Positions 21,124 to 32,690 are shown, counted from the first letter of the stretch. The stretch is 64,000 bases of DNA from Cervus elaphus (GCF_910594005.1 NC_057835.1:50492001-50556000); one strand, 5' to 3'. Numbers and translations: made by a program. Notes: generated by a model from the letters alone, not told the origin.

Positions 21124-21464
21124 CGATTTATTCATTTATTTTTGGTTGCACTGGATCTTTGTTGCTTTATGCAGGCTTTCTCTTGTTGTGGTAAGTGGGG
21201 ACTACTCTTCTTTGTGATGTGAGGGCTTCTCACTGTGTGGCTTCTCTTGTCATGGAGTCTGGCTCTAGGTGCACAGGCCTCAGTAGTTGTGGCATGTGGG
21301 CTCTGTAGTTATGGCTCTTGGGCCCTAGAACTCGGGCTCAGAAGTTGTGGGGCATGGGCTTAGTTGCTCCAAGGCATGTGTAATCTTCCCGGACCGGGGA
21401 TCGGACCTGTGTCTCCTGCATTGGCAGGTGGATTCCTATCCACTGCATCATCAGGGAAGTCCCA
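21124..21464 (-). mobile_element. CHR-2-type SINE, full length, antisense
   Basis: The + strand shows T-rich tail, 'ctggatctttgttgctttat', repeated 'tagttgtgg' blocks, 'cggaccggggatcggacctg' and the head 'catcatcagggaagtccc'. The imperfect repeat agtgacag/agtggcag (21116-21123, 21465-21472) may be its target duplication. Confidence 0.9.
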
Positions 21465-23468
21465 AGTGGCAGTTATTGAACAGAGGTGGAGCCCAGACTA
21501 GGCATGGCCCCTACTTGCTTGAGTCAGAGCTACAGACGAGATACAGAAGCCTCCATGGCAAAGAAAGTTGGCTTTAATAATTAGGAGTAACTAACTAAAA
21601 ATGAGACATTATTTTCGTACTTTCCAGTGCTTCCTGGAGTTCTCAGTATGTATAATAAAAATTGTCAATCACTGCATACCTCTTCCTTGAATATGCAGAC
21701 AGCTTGGATTCCACACTGTGATGGAGGCTACTTGCAGGTCTGATTACACTTCCCTGTGCTTTCCACTGTATACATAGCTTCAAGGCGATTCTTCATTCCA
21801 AGTTCAGTTTCTAGTATATCCTATTAAGGGCACTCTAGTAAGGGGCAATTTTCCTCCCCTCACTGCCCCCACCCCTTCTGCTGACACGGGGGCTTAACAG
21901 ATTAATGCATTAGTCCTTAATACTTTGTCCTTCTAAGGTCTGGTTCAAGTCAGTACCCTTTGATTAGCACCATCTTTTCCAGCACAGGATCAGACTCTTT
22001 TGTATCTCCTTCTGCTGGCATTTATTCCTGAAAGGGAGCTGAAAAGATTAACCAAAAAATCTTGTCAAGTCACCTCTTCAAATATTCCAAGTTTTCTGAC
22101 CGATTTTTCTGATTATAGAAATGATCAATTTTCTACCCGAGCAATTTATTTAAGTAGGGAAGCACATCTGCATGCATATAAACATCATTACTGGTGGGCA
22201 CTCAAGAGTATGTTGTATTTCAGCAATAGATCCTTGAAACTCAGTAGTTTCACAGAATTATTGATGCAGTAAACTTCAGCATTTTGTTACAGCATTAAGG
22301 GCCCATTGTTTATTTCAAACTATTAATCAATACACCAGCCATTAGTTGCTGGCAACTTATGATATTTTGAAAATTATTACTAATGCTTTTCGTTACAATT
22401 TCTTCTTGGTTTTTTTCTTTTTTTTGGCTGCATTTAGCAGAGAGGTAAGAATCTGTAGTTGATTAGATGTGCTCTCACATGCAAAGCATCCCTGGGATAT
22501 AATAGGCGAGAGATTTACTTAGAGAAAACATTGTTTTTTTTCAGCAGCCAGAAAAGCAATGTGCTTCTTAAAGCTGAAGAAGGAAATGTGAGTGTTTCAT
22601 ATAGTGGCTCTGCTGATAACATGTCTTCTTCCTGGGCACTTTTTTTGTCAGTGGCACCGAGAATGGAACATAGATGATGATGAACTGGCCTTCGAAGAAT
22701 CTCCGATTCTCTCTAGTGTAGTCTGAAGGCGGACCATTTTGTAGTGAAGTAATCCCCAAAGATGTGACCCTCTGAACCTTGGAAGATTTTCTTGTTTTAA
22801 TGTTTGCTTTTTTTATCTGTGAATATTTGGCTCCTTTTCTTTCCATACACTTTGGCATGGCCTCTGTTAGAACAACATGTAGCTTATGCTTAGCTTTAGG
22901 GTCACGATGACTATCAAGCTACAAATCAAGAGGCCAAGAAAAATGGCTGTGCAGCCAGTGCTTTCTAGAGAAGAAGCAAAGCTGGGACTCCCTGCCTGGG
23001 GACCACGAGCATGCGGGGTATCTCCAGTCATGGGGACATTCCCGTGGGGGGGGCCTTCCATTTGTACTCAGGTGCTAACTCTGTGCTGCGGCATGCCAGC
23101 TCTAAATCCAGGTGGGTCATTAAGTGCTGCCCCACCTGGAGTTTATTCCTTCCTCCTCTCTTTCCTTCTGAGCTTATTCACGATCACTTGGTAGGTGCCA
23201 CAGGACTGCTTGTTTCTTGCCATATGAGTAACTGAAGTGCTATCTCTATGAATAATAGTAACATCAGGCAATTGGCTGCAGTGGTTCCTTTGATATTTCT
23301 TAATATCAATGGTCTCTATTTCCAGTGGGACTTAGGAAGCTACTATAGTTTCCTTAAAAAAAAAAAAGAAATCCAAGGATAGCTGTACCATGCATTTGTG
23401 TACCCTCAAAATTAAAAAAAGTGAAGTCAGCAAAAATGATAGTTTTTTTGTTTCCAAAGTTAATCGCT
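21465..23468. other. 2-kb repeat-poor island
   Basis: No repeat family is recognised apart from short T- and A-runs. It holds one exon-like segment (22545-22587) and a 96-codon minus-strand frame at 22568-22858 that I cannot assign. Local composition is mixed, with a moderately GC-rich patch near 22960-23110. Confidence 0.45.
22545..22587 (+). other. exon-like segment bounded by splice-site-like sequence
   Basis: A long T-run followed by cag (22532-22544) forms a good acceptor, and gtgagt at 22588-22593 forms a good donor. The 43 nt between lie in a frame open from 22459 to 22677 on the + strand. Neither a neighbouring exon nor a protein family is recognised, so this is a candidate microexon or chance cryptic exon only. 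Confidence 0.2.
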
Positions 23469-23680
23469 GGGCTTCCCTAGTGGCTCAGTGGTAGGAATCT
23501 GCCTGCCAGTGCAGGAGACATGGGTTTGATCCCTGAATTAAGACGATCCCCTGGAAAAGGAAATGGCAACCCACTCCAGTATCCTTGCCTGGGAAATCCC
23601 TTGGACAAAGGAGCCTGGCAGGCTACAGTGTATGGGGTGGCAAAAGAGTTGAACATGACTTACCAACTTAGAAACAACAA
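23469..23680 (+). mobile_element. Bov-tA SINE
   Basis: It is complete from 'gggcttccctagtggctcag' to 'acttaccaacttagaaacaa'. Flanking aagttaatc (23457-23465) and aagttactc (downstream of the tail) may be a mutated target duplication. Confidence 0.95.
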
Positions 23681-24072
23681 GTTACTCTTTACAAAGACTT
23701 TTTCTTCCTTATTGTTAGCTCAATGACCCAAGACTAGCTGTGCTTAAGTTCTTTTAGAGAAGAAAACTTCATTTTTCTCAGTTGGCTGTTAAACTGAAGA
23801 CATTAAATAAATATTATTAATGATAAATTAATGAAAAGTAAGTCCTAAGAAGCAGAATTAAATTGTCATGGAAGCATTTTTCTGGCTTTTAAATTTGCAG
23901 TTAATGTTACCAAAGAATGATCACCAGGCACTTGAGAAATCCACATAAACATGAAACTTAACCCTTATAAAAGCACAGCATATTCAGAGCTGAGAAGGCA
24001 AAAGAGTGCAGTGAAAGGAAGTGAAAATCAGTGTCTGCTAACTTCAGGTAGAATGTCGGTATCAACAACTCT

Positions 24073-24116
24073 ACTTCTCATAAGATGAGATAATGCTTCT
24101 CATAAGATGAAATAAT
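24073..24116. repeat. 22-bp tandem duplication
   Basis: acttctcataagatgagata + at (24073-24094) is followed directly by gcttctcataagatgaaata + at (24095-24116); two mismatches. Confidence 0.92.
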
Positions 24117-24248
24117 CAGGGAATGGTGCATCGTCAAGGAGATGGTGATCCTCAGAGTTGAGATTCTCTATGTTACCAGAGTTTGCTTTTTCAAGAGATC
24201 ACTGACCCAGTGCAAACATTTTGTAACCCTCTCATATGCAGTGTCTGT

Positions 24249-24340
24249 TTGCATCACATTGAATCTTTGTGGGTGCTGAGTATGTTAAAAAGGAAATATT
24301 TGCCATCACACTGAATCTTTGGGGGTGCTTAGTATGTTAA
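24249..24340. repeat. direct duplication with 52-bp period
   Basis: A 40-bp block (centre 'gaatctttgtgggtgctgag') at 24249-24288 recurs at 24301-24340 with about four mismatches, separated by an A-rich spacer. It is not a known repeat family. Confidence 0.85.
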
Positions 24341-24395
24341 GTCCATAGCCACATTCATTATATGATACTAGTTTTAAGAATTAACTAGGTGCTGC

Positions 24396-24971
24396 CCTAT
24401 TTACAATAGCCAGGGCACGGAAGCAACCTAAATGTGAGATGAATAAAAATGTGGTACATATTCACAATGAAATATTACTTAGCCATAAAAAGGAACAAAA
24501 TCGGGTCATTTGTAGTGAGATGGATGAACCTGGAGCCTGTTACACAGAGTGAAGTCAGAAAGAGAAAAATAAATATTGTATATTAACACACATATATGGA
24601 ATCTAGAAAAATGGTACTGATGAACCTATTTGCAGGGCAGGAATCAAGTTGTAAATATAGAGAACAGACTGGTGGACATAGTGGGGGAAGGAGAGGATGG
24701 GATGAACTGAGAGAGTGGCATTGACCCGTATACACACCATGTGTGAGACAGGCAGCTAGTGGGAGGCTGCTATATGGTATAGCCCAGCTGATTCAGTTCT
24801 GTGCGCTGTGATGACCCAGAGGGGTGGGGTGGGGGAAATTGGAGGGAAGTTTAAGGGGGAGGGAACAGATGTATACTTGTAGCTGATTAATGCTGTTGTG
24901 CAGCAGAAACCAACACAGCATTGTAAAACAATTGTACTCCAATGAAAAAATAATAAAATGAAAAAAAAAAA
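24396..24971 (+). mobile_element. L1 3' end with A-tail
   Basis: The sequence runs from the ORF2 end ('tttacaatagccagggcacg', 'aatattacttagccataaaa') through the 3'UTR ('tagctgattaatgctgttgt', 'caacacagcattgtaaaaca') to 'aatgaaaaaataataaaatg' and an A-run. It is 5'-truncated, about 0.58 kb, with a broken ORF2 end. Confidence 0.87.
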
Positions 24972-27103
24972 CAGAGTACTGCCCAGTGTTCGCATCCCCC
25001 AGGCTTAAGCGCTGTGACCGATTCAGCCTTTCCACCCATCACCAGACCCTGTCATCGTCCTGGAGCTCTCCTTTCAGCTTTCGCCTGGTGTGTGTTTTCT
25101 TGAAATGGCAGTATCCTTAGCTGTCCCTCAAAGTTCTGTTTGTGGTGTGTCCGTCAAGCATCTCCTTCAGCTATATTTTTTAATTGGTTAATCTAAATTC
25201 TGTATTTATTGTGTTCATTTTCTGGGACTCTGATCATTTGAGATAAACTTAGGAGCATCTCCTTTAAATTAACTAGAGATATGATTAGAGTTGGCTGAGA
25301 TCTTCAGCCTTTCAAGATGGATCTGAATTCTTTTCAAATGGATTTGAATAACTCTGCCAAAAAAATGTGTCCTTAATTGTCTATTCTGAGCACGTGAGGT
25401 TTACTTTCTCAGGCAAATTTTGACAATAAGCAGACATACAAAATAAGTGTGCACATTGAAGAAATATTTTTATTTAAAAGTCTGATTTGATCATTGCTCA
25501 TTAATCATTAATAGTAAGAAAAGTGGACAGTTTTGGAGAAGGTTTGGAAATTAAAAAAAAAAATTCTTAACCACAAGTACTACTGACCAAAATGTTTCAT
25601 TTATGCTGCAGCCTGCTTTATTGTTTCGTCTATTTTAACTTTTATTTTTTTTAATACCTAATCCTGTCTTCTTACTTACTCAGTTTCAATCAAGAACTTT
25701 TTTCTCGAAATAGTTTCCCAAACAGGAAAAATCCTTCAACTTGATAGCAAGAAATTAAAACAGTGAACTGAAATTAAATATCTACTGTCAAAATTAGTTT
25801 AATTAGATTTTCTTACTTACAGATTTAGTATATTTTGGGTGCCTAATGGAATATTTTTATCAGTAAGAATAAATGTCCTTTTCTGCCTGGTGTATGTTCT
25901 TACCTGTCCTGGGTATGTAAATGCCCTTTTGTTTCCTTTGCATCAGTAACATTGTATATCTTTTGCTCATGTTCCCCTCCAGCACCCTTCACCATATTAC
26001 TCCTAGTACATAAGTCAACTTTAAAAAAACAAAAACAAAAAAACAGCAAACTATTTCCTATCAAGATTCTGCTAATGTCTTTTATTTCAACTCCTACTTG
26101 TGGCTTATTTAATTTGACTGCTTGACATTTTTCCTCCTATCTCAAGTGGATTATACATATAAATGAAAGTCTGGATTTGAGTTTTCTTTCTTCATTAGAA
26201 TACACATCAGCTTTGAAAGAGTTCTGATATATTTTAAATGTGCTTTCCAGAACTATAAGAAATGAGCTTCTTTCAATCAAGCCTGTTCAGATTAAATTAA
26301 TTTTTCACTGACTTCTTGTCTCAGACTGATTTTGGTTTTAATAAAAACAACCAATGAAACCAGAAATATAAACCAACTCTACTCTATAAGGGAGAACAAT
26401 AGGATTATAAAAATGCAGTCATCAGGATGTCAGTTAGATATGTTTGGGGAGATTGGGAGCAAGAAGTGATAGTTTCTCCTCACCTGTAATAAAAGCTCAG
26501 CTCTTCCTCATCTCCTCCTCACCATGCTCAAAATGTCGATACACAAGAAAAGACTTTTAATTGAGTTTTAATAGCAACTTGCTGAATATTGATCATTCAA
26601 AGCTCTAATTGAAATGCTCAACAGTGGGTTTGTTAGGGCCTTCCTTCCAAATCCATAAATCCTGTTTTTGGGTTGCCATCGGAAATTGTGTCTGCTAAGG
26701 ATAGAAGAAGTGAAGCCCTCCTGTAGAAATCAAACTTATCCATCTTTTCTGTGCTAATATCATGAAATCACAAGGCCTTCCATAGAATCATGTAAATATA
26801 AAGAATAGATGACAGGGTTACACTTGTTATATTAGAAATATAGTCCTAAATACCCCTGAATGTTTTGAGGAATGTTCTGTAAATTTTATGAACTGGTACC
26901 TGATAGCTTTTAGTATCCTTATGAGATTGAGGAAAAACGGTGAACTGAAAAGCAACATTTAATCAGTTACTCAAATATTCATCTCAATTAGACTGCTTAT
27001 CCACTTGGGACTCATTCCAAGTCTTTAAAAACAATTCATGATAGAAGTTATGAATATCTTAAGATAGGCTAATCGCCAAACCTGCTTTTTTTGCAGCCTT
27101 ACT
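24972..27103. other. 2.1-kb repeat-poor island
   Basis: This is AT-rich and free of any repeat I recognise except short A-runs (26018-26045). It includes 26535-26720, where several homeodomain-type ATTA/TAATTG cores and a tgatcattca palindromic block occur in clean sequence. No coding frame of interest. Confidence 0.45.
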
Positions 27104-27111
27104 TGTGCATG

Positions 27112-27260
27112 CATGCGTGCTAAGTCTCTTCAGTTGTGTCCGACTCTGTGACCCTGTGGACCGTAGCCCACCCGACTCCTCTGTCCATGGGATTCTCCAG
27201 GCAAGAATACTGGAGTGGATTGCCATGCCCTCCTCCAGGGGATCTTCTCGACCCAGGAAT
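27112..27260 (-). mobile_element. Bov-tA SINE, head-truncated
   Basis: 'tcttcagttgtgtccgactc' through 'gatcttctcgacccaggaat' is the reverse complement of the body. The element stops at the B-box region and lacks the A-box portion. Confidence 0.9.
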
Positions 27261-27559
27261 ACATTTCAGCAAATGTCACCTTGGCTCTTCTAGTTGTTCT
27301 TGCCAAATTCTTGATGTAATCCTGGACCCCAGTCTTCCTTTGACACCCCGTATTTGATCTATTAGCAAATTCCTTTTTCTCTGTCATCAGACTGTATCTA
27401 AAGTCTTCTCATATTTCACAACTTTCCCCACTATTGGAAATTTTAGTCCAAACCATCATCATCTTTTGGTTAGATATTTGCAGTAGCTTTTTTTTTTTTT
27501 AAACTACTGTCCCAGCTTCTACACTTGCCTTCTTATTCTCAGACTAGAAATCAGAACAA

Positions 27560-27825
27560 TGTAGTTAAAAATAATCCAGATCACATCTTTCCTCAGGTCA
27601 GATTCTTCCAGCTGCTTCCCATCTCTCTTAGAATAAATGCCGAAGTCTTTACCCAGCCAACACGCCTCTCACTGTCTCCTCCTCCTGCACTGCCTCTCTG
27701 ATCTGTTTCCTATGAATTTATGCTCATTCACTCCACTCTGTTCCCTCTGGCTTCCTTGTTTTTTTTTTTAACATGCCCAGCAGGCTCTGATTCAGGACTT
27801 GTGCCATTGCCATTTCTCATTGTGT
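27560..27825 (+). repeat. L2 LINE 3' region
   Basis: 'tcacatctttcctcaggtca', 'cttccagctgcttcccatct', 'aataaatgccgaagtcttta' and 'cattcactccactctgttcc' follow the L2 block 'atcacgtcactccc ... cttcccat ... ataaagtccaaactcctt ... cactctgctccagccac'. A T-run at 27760-27769 interrupts it. Confidence 0.6.
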
Positions 27826-27834
27826 GAGAAAAGG

Positions 27835-28115
27835 CTACCAGTTCTATCAGTTAGCTCTTACAGTGTAACAAAGTACCCCCAAACTCATTGACTTAAGATG
27901 TCAAACATTTATTACCACATCTCACAGCTCTGTGGTTACTGGGTATCCATTGATCCAGGCTAACCTAGACTGGGCATGTTATTCATTCACAGATTGGTTG
28001 TGGTCTTTGCTCCTGACTAGGTTTAGCTGGGTCATTTCCAGCCCTGGCTAGTCCTTCTCATGCTAATGACAAACATGCACAGTTTGAGCAGGGATATTTT
28101 TGTAAGATTATGTAA
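27835..28115. mobile_element. MaLR (MLT1-like) LTR remnant
   Basis: 'cagtgtaacaaagtaccccc', 'aaacatttattaccacatct', 'tctcacagctctgtggttac' and 'tagctgggtcatttcc' recall an MLT1-type LTR ('...gtaacaaattaccccaaa ... aacaaacatttatt ... cacagttctgtgg'). Both ends are lost. Confidence 0.4.
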
Positions 28116-28246
28116 GTATTTGCTCTTGACCCTTGTCATCATCTTAGAATAATGTCTTTTGGTTTATTGGTAGAACAAACTTGGAAGAACAGCTTTGAGC
28201 AATATGGCAGCAGGTTGGGATTTAAGTAAATGGTGCCCACCAGTTT

Positions 28247-28449
28247 GTGCCTAATTGCTCAGTTGTGTCCGACTCTTTGCAACCCCATGGACTGTAGCCC
28301 GCCAGACTCTTCTGTCCATGGGGATTCTTCAGGCAAGAATACTGGGATGGGTTGCCATTCCCTTCTCCAGGGGATCATCCCAACCCAGGGGTCGAACCCA
28401 GGTCTCCTGCATTGCAGGCGGATTCTTTACCGTCTGAGCTGCCAGGGAA
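28247..28449 (-). mobile_element. Bov-tA SINE with 12-bp target duplication
   Basis: Complete, low-divergence copy in reverse complement; the head reads 'tgagctgccagggaagc'. The 12-bp repeat gcccaccagttt lies at 28235-28246 and 28450-28461; the first bases of the right copy coincide with the SINE's own end. Confidence 0.96.
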
Positions 28450-28461
28450 GCCCACCAGTTT

Positions 28462-29277
28462 AGTTCAGCTTTAATACTTGGTGATCCAGGACCAAGTTTT
28501 TGTTCTTCCTGGGTTAACTGGTTTTAGGGACTCACCCATGAGGCTATAGATTTAAATTAAAGGAAAGGCTTAAGTGCGATGCAGAGAGATGACGTGGGAT
28601 GACACCAGTTTATACAGCTTACTTGATCTCTTTAGGTTCTCTTCTTGTTCTCTTCTCATGACCTATTTCATCATACAAGTGGGCAACTGCTCTGCCCACC
28701 TGCACTTAAGTCTCACTAGATCTGATTGTACCCACGTTATGATAGCAGCTCCAGTTGAAATCTTAGTGTCTAATTGTCAGTCACTCAGTCTTCACTAAGG
28801 TCTAGAAAGACTTGCCTTTAAAATGGCAACTCACCCTCTCCTGCTAATGGCATGGCTCTGTGGCAGAGCCCTTGCTGTCTGTATGACACTTGCATCAGGG
28901 TTTGTCAGAGATTGCAGACAGCATCTTAATCTCCTGTACGCACCTCTAGCACTGTCGGTTTGCTAGGTCAGACATCTCCAGTAGCATGACAGCTTCCATG
29001 GTAGCTTGCACAAGTTGTATAGACCTCTGTTCTTCCTGACCATGCTTACTCTAATAAGCTTTTTGAGTCACCCTACAAATAGCTTTTTCCTTGACTCTTT
29101 ATATATATATCATAATAGCTGTGTGCCAGTGATCAGGGAATCAGCCTGAGAATTTTCTCAGGTGCTAAGGATATTCGTTCCAAATATATACTCAAGGACT
29201 AGGCAGATAAATTTAGGTTCGCTCTGGTTATGATTCATGCAATTCTAGAGCCAGTACTACGGCACAAGGTCCGTGTT
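28462..29277. other. no gene or repeat recognised
   Basis: About 0.8 kb between two Bov-tA copies. A short (TA)n run lies near 29101-29110. No frame or motif stands out. Confidence 0.4.
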
Positions 29278-29288
29278 TTACCTTCTGC

Positions 29289-29490
29289 GTGCGTGTGTGC
29301 TCTGTCACTTCAGTCGTGTCTGACTCTTTGCAGCCCCATCAGGCTCCTCTATCCATGGAATTTTCCTGGCAAGGATACTGGAGTGGGTCGCCATGCCCTC
29401 CTCCAGAGAATCTTCCCCACCCAGGTTTTGAACCCGCATCTCCTGCATTGCAGGTGGATTCTTTACTGCTGAGCTGCCAGGAAAGCCCCC
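29289..29490 (-). mobile_element. Bov-tA SINE with 11-bp target duplication
   Basis: Complete reverse-complement copy. The 11-bp repeat ttaccttctgc lies at 29278-29288 and 29491-29501 without mismatch. It lacks the 'ggactgtagcccacc' segment between 'gccccat' and 'caggctcctc', a small internal deletion. Confidence 0.96.
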
Positions 29491-29659
29491 TTACCTTCTG
29501 CACTTCAACTAAACTCACACTGACAAACATCTTATCTTATTGATGTTATAGCATGCAAGGGGTTATTATCAAAGGTATTCTATTGTGATTTAACCAGAGA
29601 GTGAAACCATTTCTGAATCCCATCTGGAGGGTCTGATTTTCCAGAGCCACTCCTTTTAA

Positions 29660-29900
29660 CAGTGATTTTAGCCTAGGTTCTCCAAAAAGCAGAGCCTGAG
29701 GAGAGGCTTGTGTGTGATTGGAGTTTCTTGGGAAGTGATCCTCTGGAATGGAGTTGGAAATGGGGTAAATCAGACGGGGGAAGAGGGAAAAGAGTCTGTG
29801 TTATACCAGGCTGATCAGCACTCTGCCGACCTGGGCAATGGTCTCAGGGATCTTCTTAGGAGCAGTGGAACACACTGAAACATCATTTCTCAGGACGACT
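29660..29900. repeat. possible old LTR-like fragment
   Basis: 'ggttctccaaaaagcagagc', 'tgaggagaggcttgtgtgtg' and 'cttgggaagtgatcctctgg' have the wording of a mammalian-wide repeat I cannot name. Listed so the stretch is not read as unique sequence. Confidence 0.25.
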
Positions 29901-30169
29901 GATAGATTATAAAAAGTGTTTTATGTTTTGGAGAACAAACATTATGAGCAATATGAAGAAATATCACTTGAATCACAATATACCTAGGTGGACTTGTACT
30001 AATGTGAAAGGTTGGCATCAATCCCAAGGAAAGAAATGAGTGGCAGGCCTTAAGGCTTTAAGGCCTTAAATATTCCTTAATGATGTGTTTGAAATTATAA
30101 TATGTATATTTATCCAAACTGGTTGTTGTTCATTATTCATCTCATCTCTCTGCCTGTTCTAACTTTTTA

Positions 30170-30785
30170 GAACAATACTGTCCAGCAGAAATATAACATG
30201 AGCTGCAGAAGTAAATTTAAAATTTCTAGTAGCCAGGTTAGAAAAGTAAAAAGAATCTGTTGGGATGAGCTTTAATAATGTACTTTAACCCAAATATATC
30301 CAAAATATGATGATTTCAACATATAGTCAATAGAAAAATTGGTAATGAGATATTTTACTTCCACTTTTTTATCAAGTCTTCAAAATCTGATGTTTGTTTA
30401 TTTTTTTTTTTGGCTGTGCTGGATCTTTGTCACTGTTTGGGCTTTTCTTCAGTTGCATCGAGCAGAGGCTACTCGTCATTGCAGTGCATAGGCTTCTCAT
30501 TGTAGTGACTCCTCTTGTTGCGGAGCACAGGCTCCAGGGCGTGAGGGCTTCAGTAGTCATGGTGCACGGACTTAGTTACTCCGTGGCATGTGGGATCTTC
30601 CCAGACCAGTGTGTCTCCTGCTCTGGCAGGTAGATTCTTTACCAGTGAGCCATCAGGGATGCCCCTCGTTCCTCACCTCGATGCATATTTTATACTTAGA
30701 ACACATCTCAACATGCATGCACGGCATGTCAGGTGTTAAATAGTTGCATGTGGGCTGGTGGCTAACATGTTGGACAGCACAGTCT
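30170..30785. mobile_element. MER/hAT-type DNA transposon split by a SINE
   Basis: The left part (30170-30399) starts 'caatactgtccagcagaaat' and contains 'ttctagtagccaggttagaa' and 'aaatatatccaaaatatgat'. The right part (30665-30785) has 'atattttatacttagaacac' and ends 'gttggacagcacag'. The ends form inverted repeats: the reverse complement of the right end, ctgtgctgtccaac, resembles the left end. A CHR-2 SINE lies between the halves. Confidence 0.6.
30400..30664 (-). mobile_element. CHR-2-type SINE nested in a DNA transposon
   Basis: Reverse complement with T-run tail at 30400-30411, 'ggatctttgtcactgtttgg', 'ttctcattgtagtgactcct', 'ggagcacaggctccagggcg' and the head 'accagtgagccatcaggga'. 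The 'aggatcgaaccc' segment before 'tgtctcctg' is deleted, so its B box is lost. Confidence 0.9.
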
Positions 30786-30799
30786 ATAATGTCCTTTAT

Positions 30800-31090
30800 C
30801 TGTTCTCGGCCTGGTTAATTTCTACTACACTTCAAGGCACACATCAAATATCACCTCTTCTGAGAGGTCTTTGTAGTGTTGCCTTTCTATTTGTCTCCCT
30901 TAAGACTTCAACAACAAGAATAGTAAAAGTTTGTGTGTTCCTTCTATAGGTCGTCATTACTTTGTCTTTATAGTCATTGTACTTACCCTGATTTATGATT
31001 CTTTGTTAAATTGTCCATCATTACTACTAGCCTCTGTTCCTGGAGAGCAGAAATTGTGTCTTTCATCTCTGTAGTCCAGAATCTCACTAA
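30800..31090 (+). repeat. L2 LINE 3' end
   Basis: 'aaggcacacatcaaatatca', 'cctcttctgagaggtctttg', 'ttccaggagagcag'-like 'ttcctggagagcagaaattg' and 'tgtctttcatctctgtagtc' follow the L2 3' end. The last 'gtgcctggcacatag' part is missing. Confidence 0.6.
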
Positions 31091-31544
31091 TTTTTAAAAA
31101 TTAAACAATTAGCTGGAGTTGGTAACATAGTGACATTAATATATATATATAAATATAAAGAAACCAAGTTCCTAAAACTAATTCCATAAATATATAATGG
31201 GAGGAATGTGACTTAGAATTCTATCATTTGAATAAGAGCTAAGGATCTTAGATTTAATAATTAGTTCAATAGGAATGAATATTAGCAGTTTAGTGCCCCA
31301 AACATTACGACTACTAAGTTTGTATTAACAAATACAGTGAACAAAGAAAGAGTAATACACTAGACTTTCCTTTCAGCTGATCTGATCACATTTGGAGCAA
31401 TAATTTTGGTGATACTGTTTTTGGAAGAGTATAAACAAACTGGAATGGAGAAGAAGACATAAAAACATGTCATAAGAATAGAGAATTCAGGCACTGGAGA
31501 TGTAAGTACAGAGATAAGAATGACCGAGGAAGAGGACATTCCCA
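31091..31544. other. AT-rich sequence with short (TA)n
   Basis: A (TA)n run lies at 31139-31152. No repeat family or gene recognised. Confidence 0.4.
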
Positions 31545-31890
31545 CCAAATACTTGAAGGACTGTATATAAAGGATGGATTAGACTTGTGAGCTTCTAAGA
31601 AATTAAAGCCAGATTTATTAAGATAGGTTGTAAGAACTCACATTTCAACCTCACATAAGCAAATAACTATCAGAGTCTGAAACGATGTCTGAACTTTTGA
31701 AAGGTAGTTTCAAGTGTTTGAAAGTATGAATAAGCAAATTGAAGTGAGAATTGACCACCTTGGTGGGTAGGGGATTTCTCTTTCTGCAAAGTATTTAAGT
31801 ACAAGCTGGATAACAACTAGGAAATGTTGTAATGGGGATCGATGGTGAGAATAGATGTACTCTGTGGTTCCTTCCAAGCCATGAATCCTC
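31545..31890 (+). repeat. ancient CR1/L3-like LINE fragment
   Basis: 'ttgaaggactgtatataaag', 'gatggattagacttgtgagc', 'agtatttaagtacaagctgg' and 'gtggttccttccaagccatg' resemble the 3' half of an ancient LINE whose consensus has 'ggattagacttg ... tatttaagcagaggctgg ... ggtcccttccaa'. Class call is tentative. Confidence 0.4.
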
Positions 31891-32504
31891 CTTCAATAAT
31901 TCTATTCACTTTAAAGAAAAACAGCATTGCTTTTACTCAAGTCGGTGTTGACAGTGTACATAGCTAGTTATATATCAGTCATAAGAAACTCTCCAACCCA
32001 AACAATAATGTCATTTTCCTTTGAGTAATTCTCACCAGGTTTCTGCTTTTGGAAGACTCTTTTGGTTAGAGAAAGTTCATAATCAATGTTTTCAGAATAC
32101 ATTTCGGGACATGAAGCAAACCTCACACCAACAATGCATTATTACTCATTTATTTTTAGCAATTAGTCATGGAACCACACAGGTGCCCAGAATTTCCTGG
32201 GCACATAAACATGAAACCTCTGCTTCTGAGAGCTTCCAGTCTAGAATGAGACAAATACAAAACAGGAAACCTGAGCTTTACCACAAGAAGATGAATGGGC
32301 ATTATTGATACCTGCCCCTGTGCCCTCTTCCAGACAATAATGCTTTATTTATTTATTCAGGAAGCATCAACTAAAATGCAGCTCAGGGCATAAGTTGGTC
32401 TTCTAGAAAATATAATAATCAGGATCACAATAGTTGCCTTGAATACATGGAATTTGCTTTGAGACTCATGAGTGGTCCTCTTGCCTTCATTCTCTCTAAT
32501 CAGG

Positions 32505-32690
32505 AACTTTGTTCTGAGTGCTTCCTGTGTTCCAGGAGTAGGGGATACACAGATGATTAAGACATGGTTCTTGCACTAAATGAAGTTCTCATCTAGAAAA
32601 GGCAAGCTATACTAACATGAAAAACTGATTGTACACAAGCAACAATGCCAAGGGAAAGAAGATAAACCTTTCAGACAGAGCTCAGCTGGA
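32505..32690 (-). repeat. L2 3' end, antisense
   Basis: 'tgagtgcttcctgtgttcca', 'ggagtaggggatacacagat', 'gacatggttcttgcactaaa' match the antisense L2 3' end with moderate divergence. Confidence 0.5.

Noticed and set aside
22568..22858. 96-codon minus-strand frame starting MPKC and containing RVTSLG, which recalls the CRIP LIM protein start
   Set aside because: The spacing is wrong and the zinc-binding cysteines and histidines of a LIM domain are absent; similarity is fortuitous.
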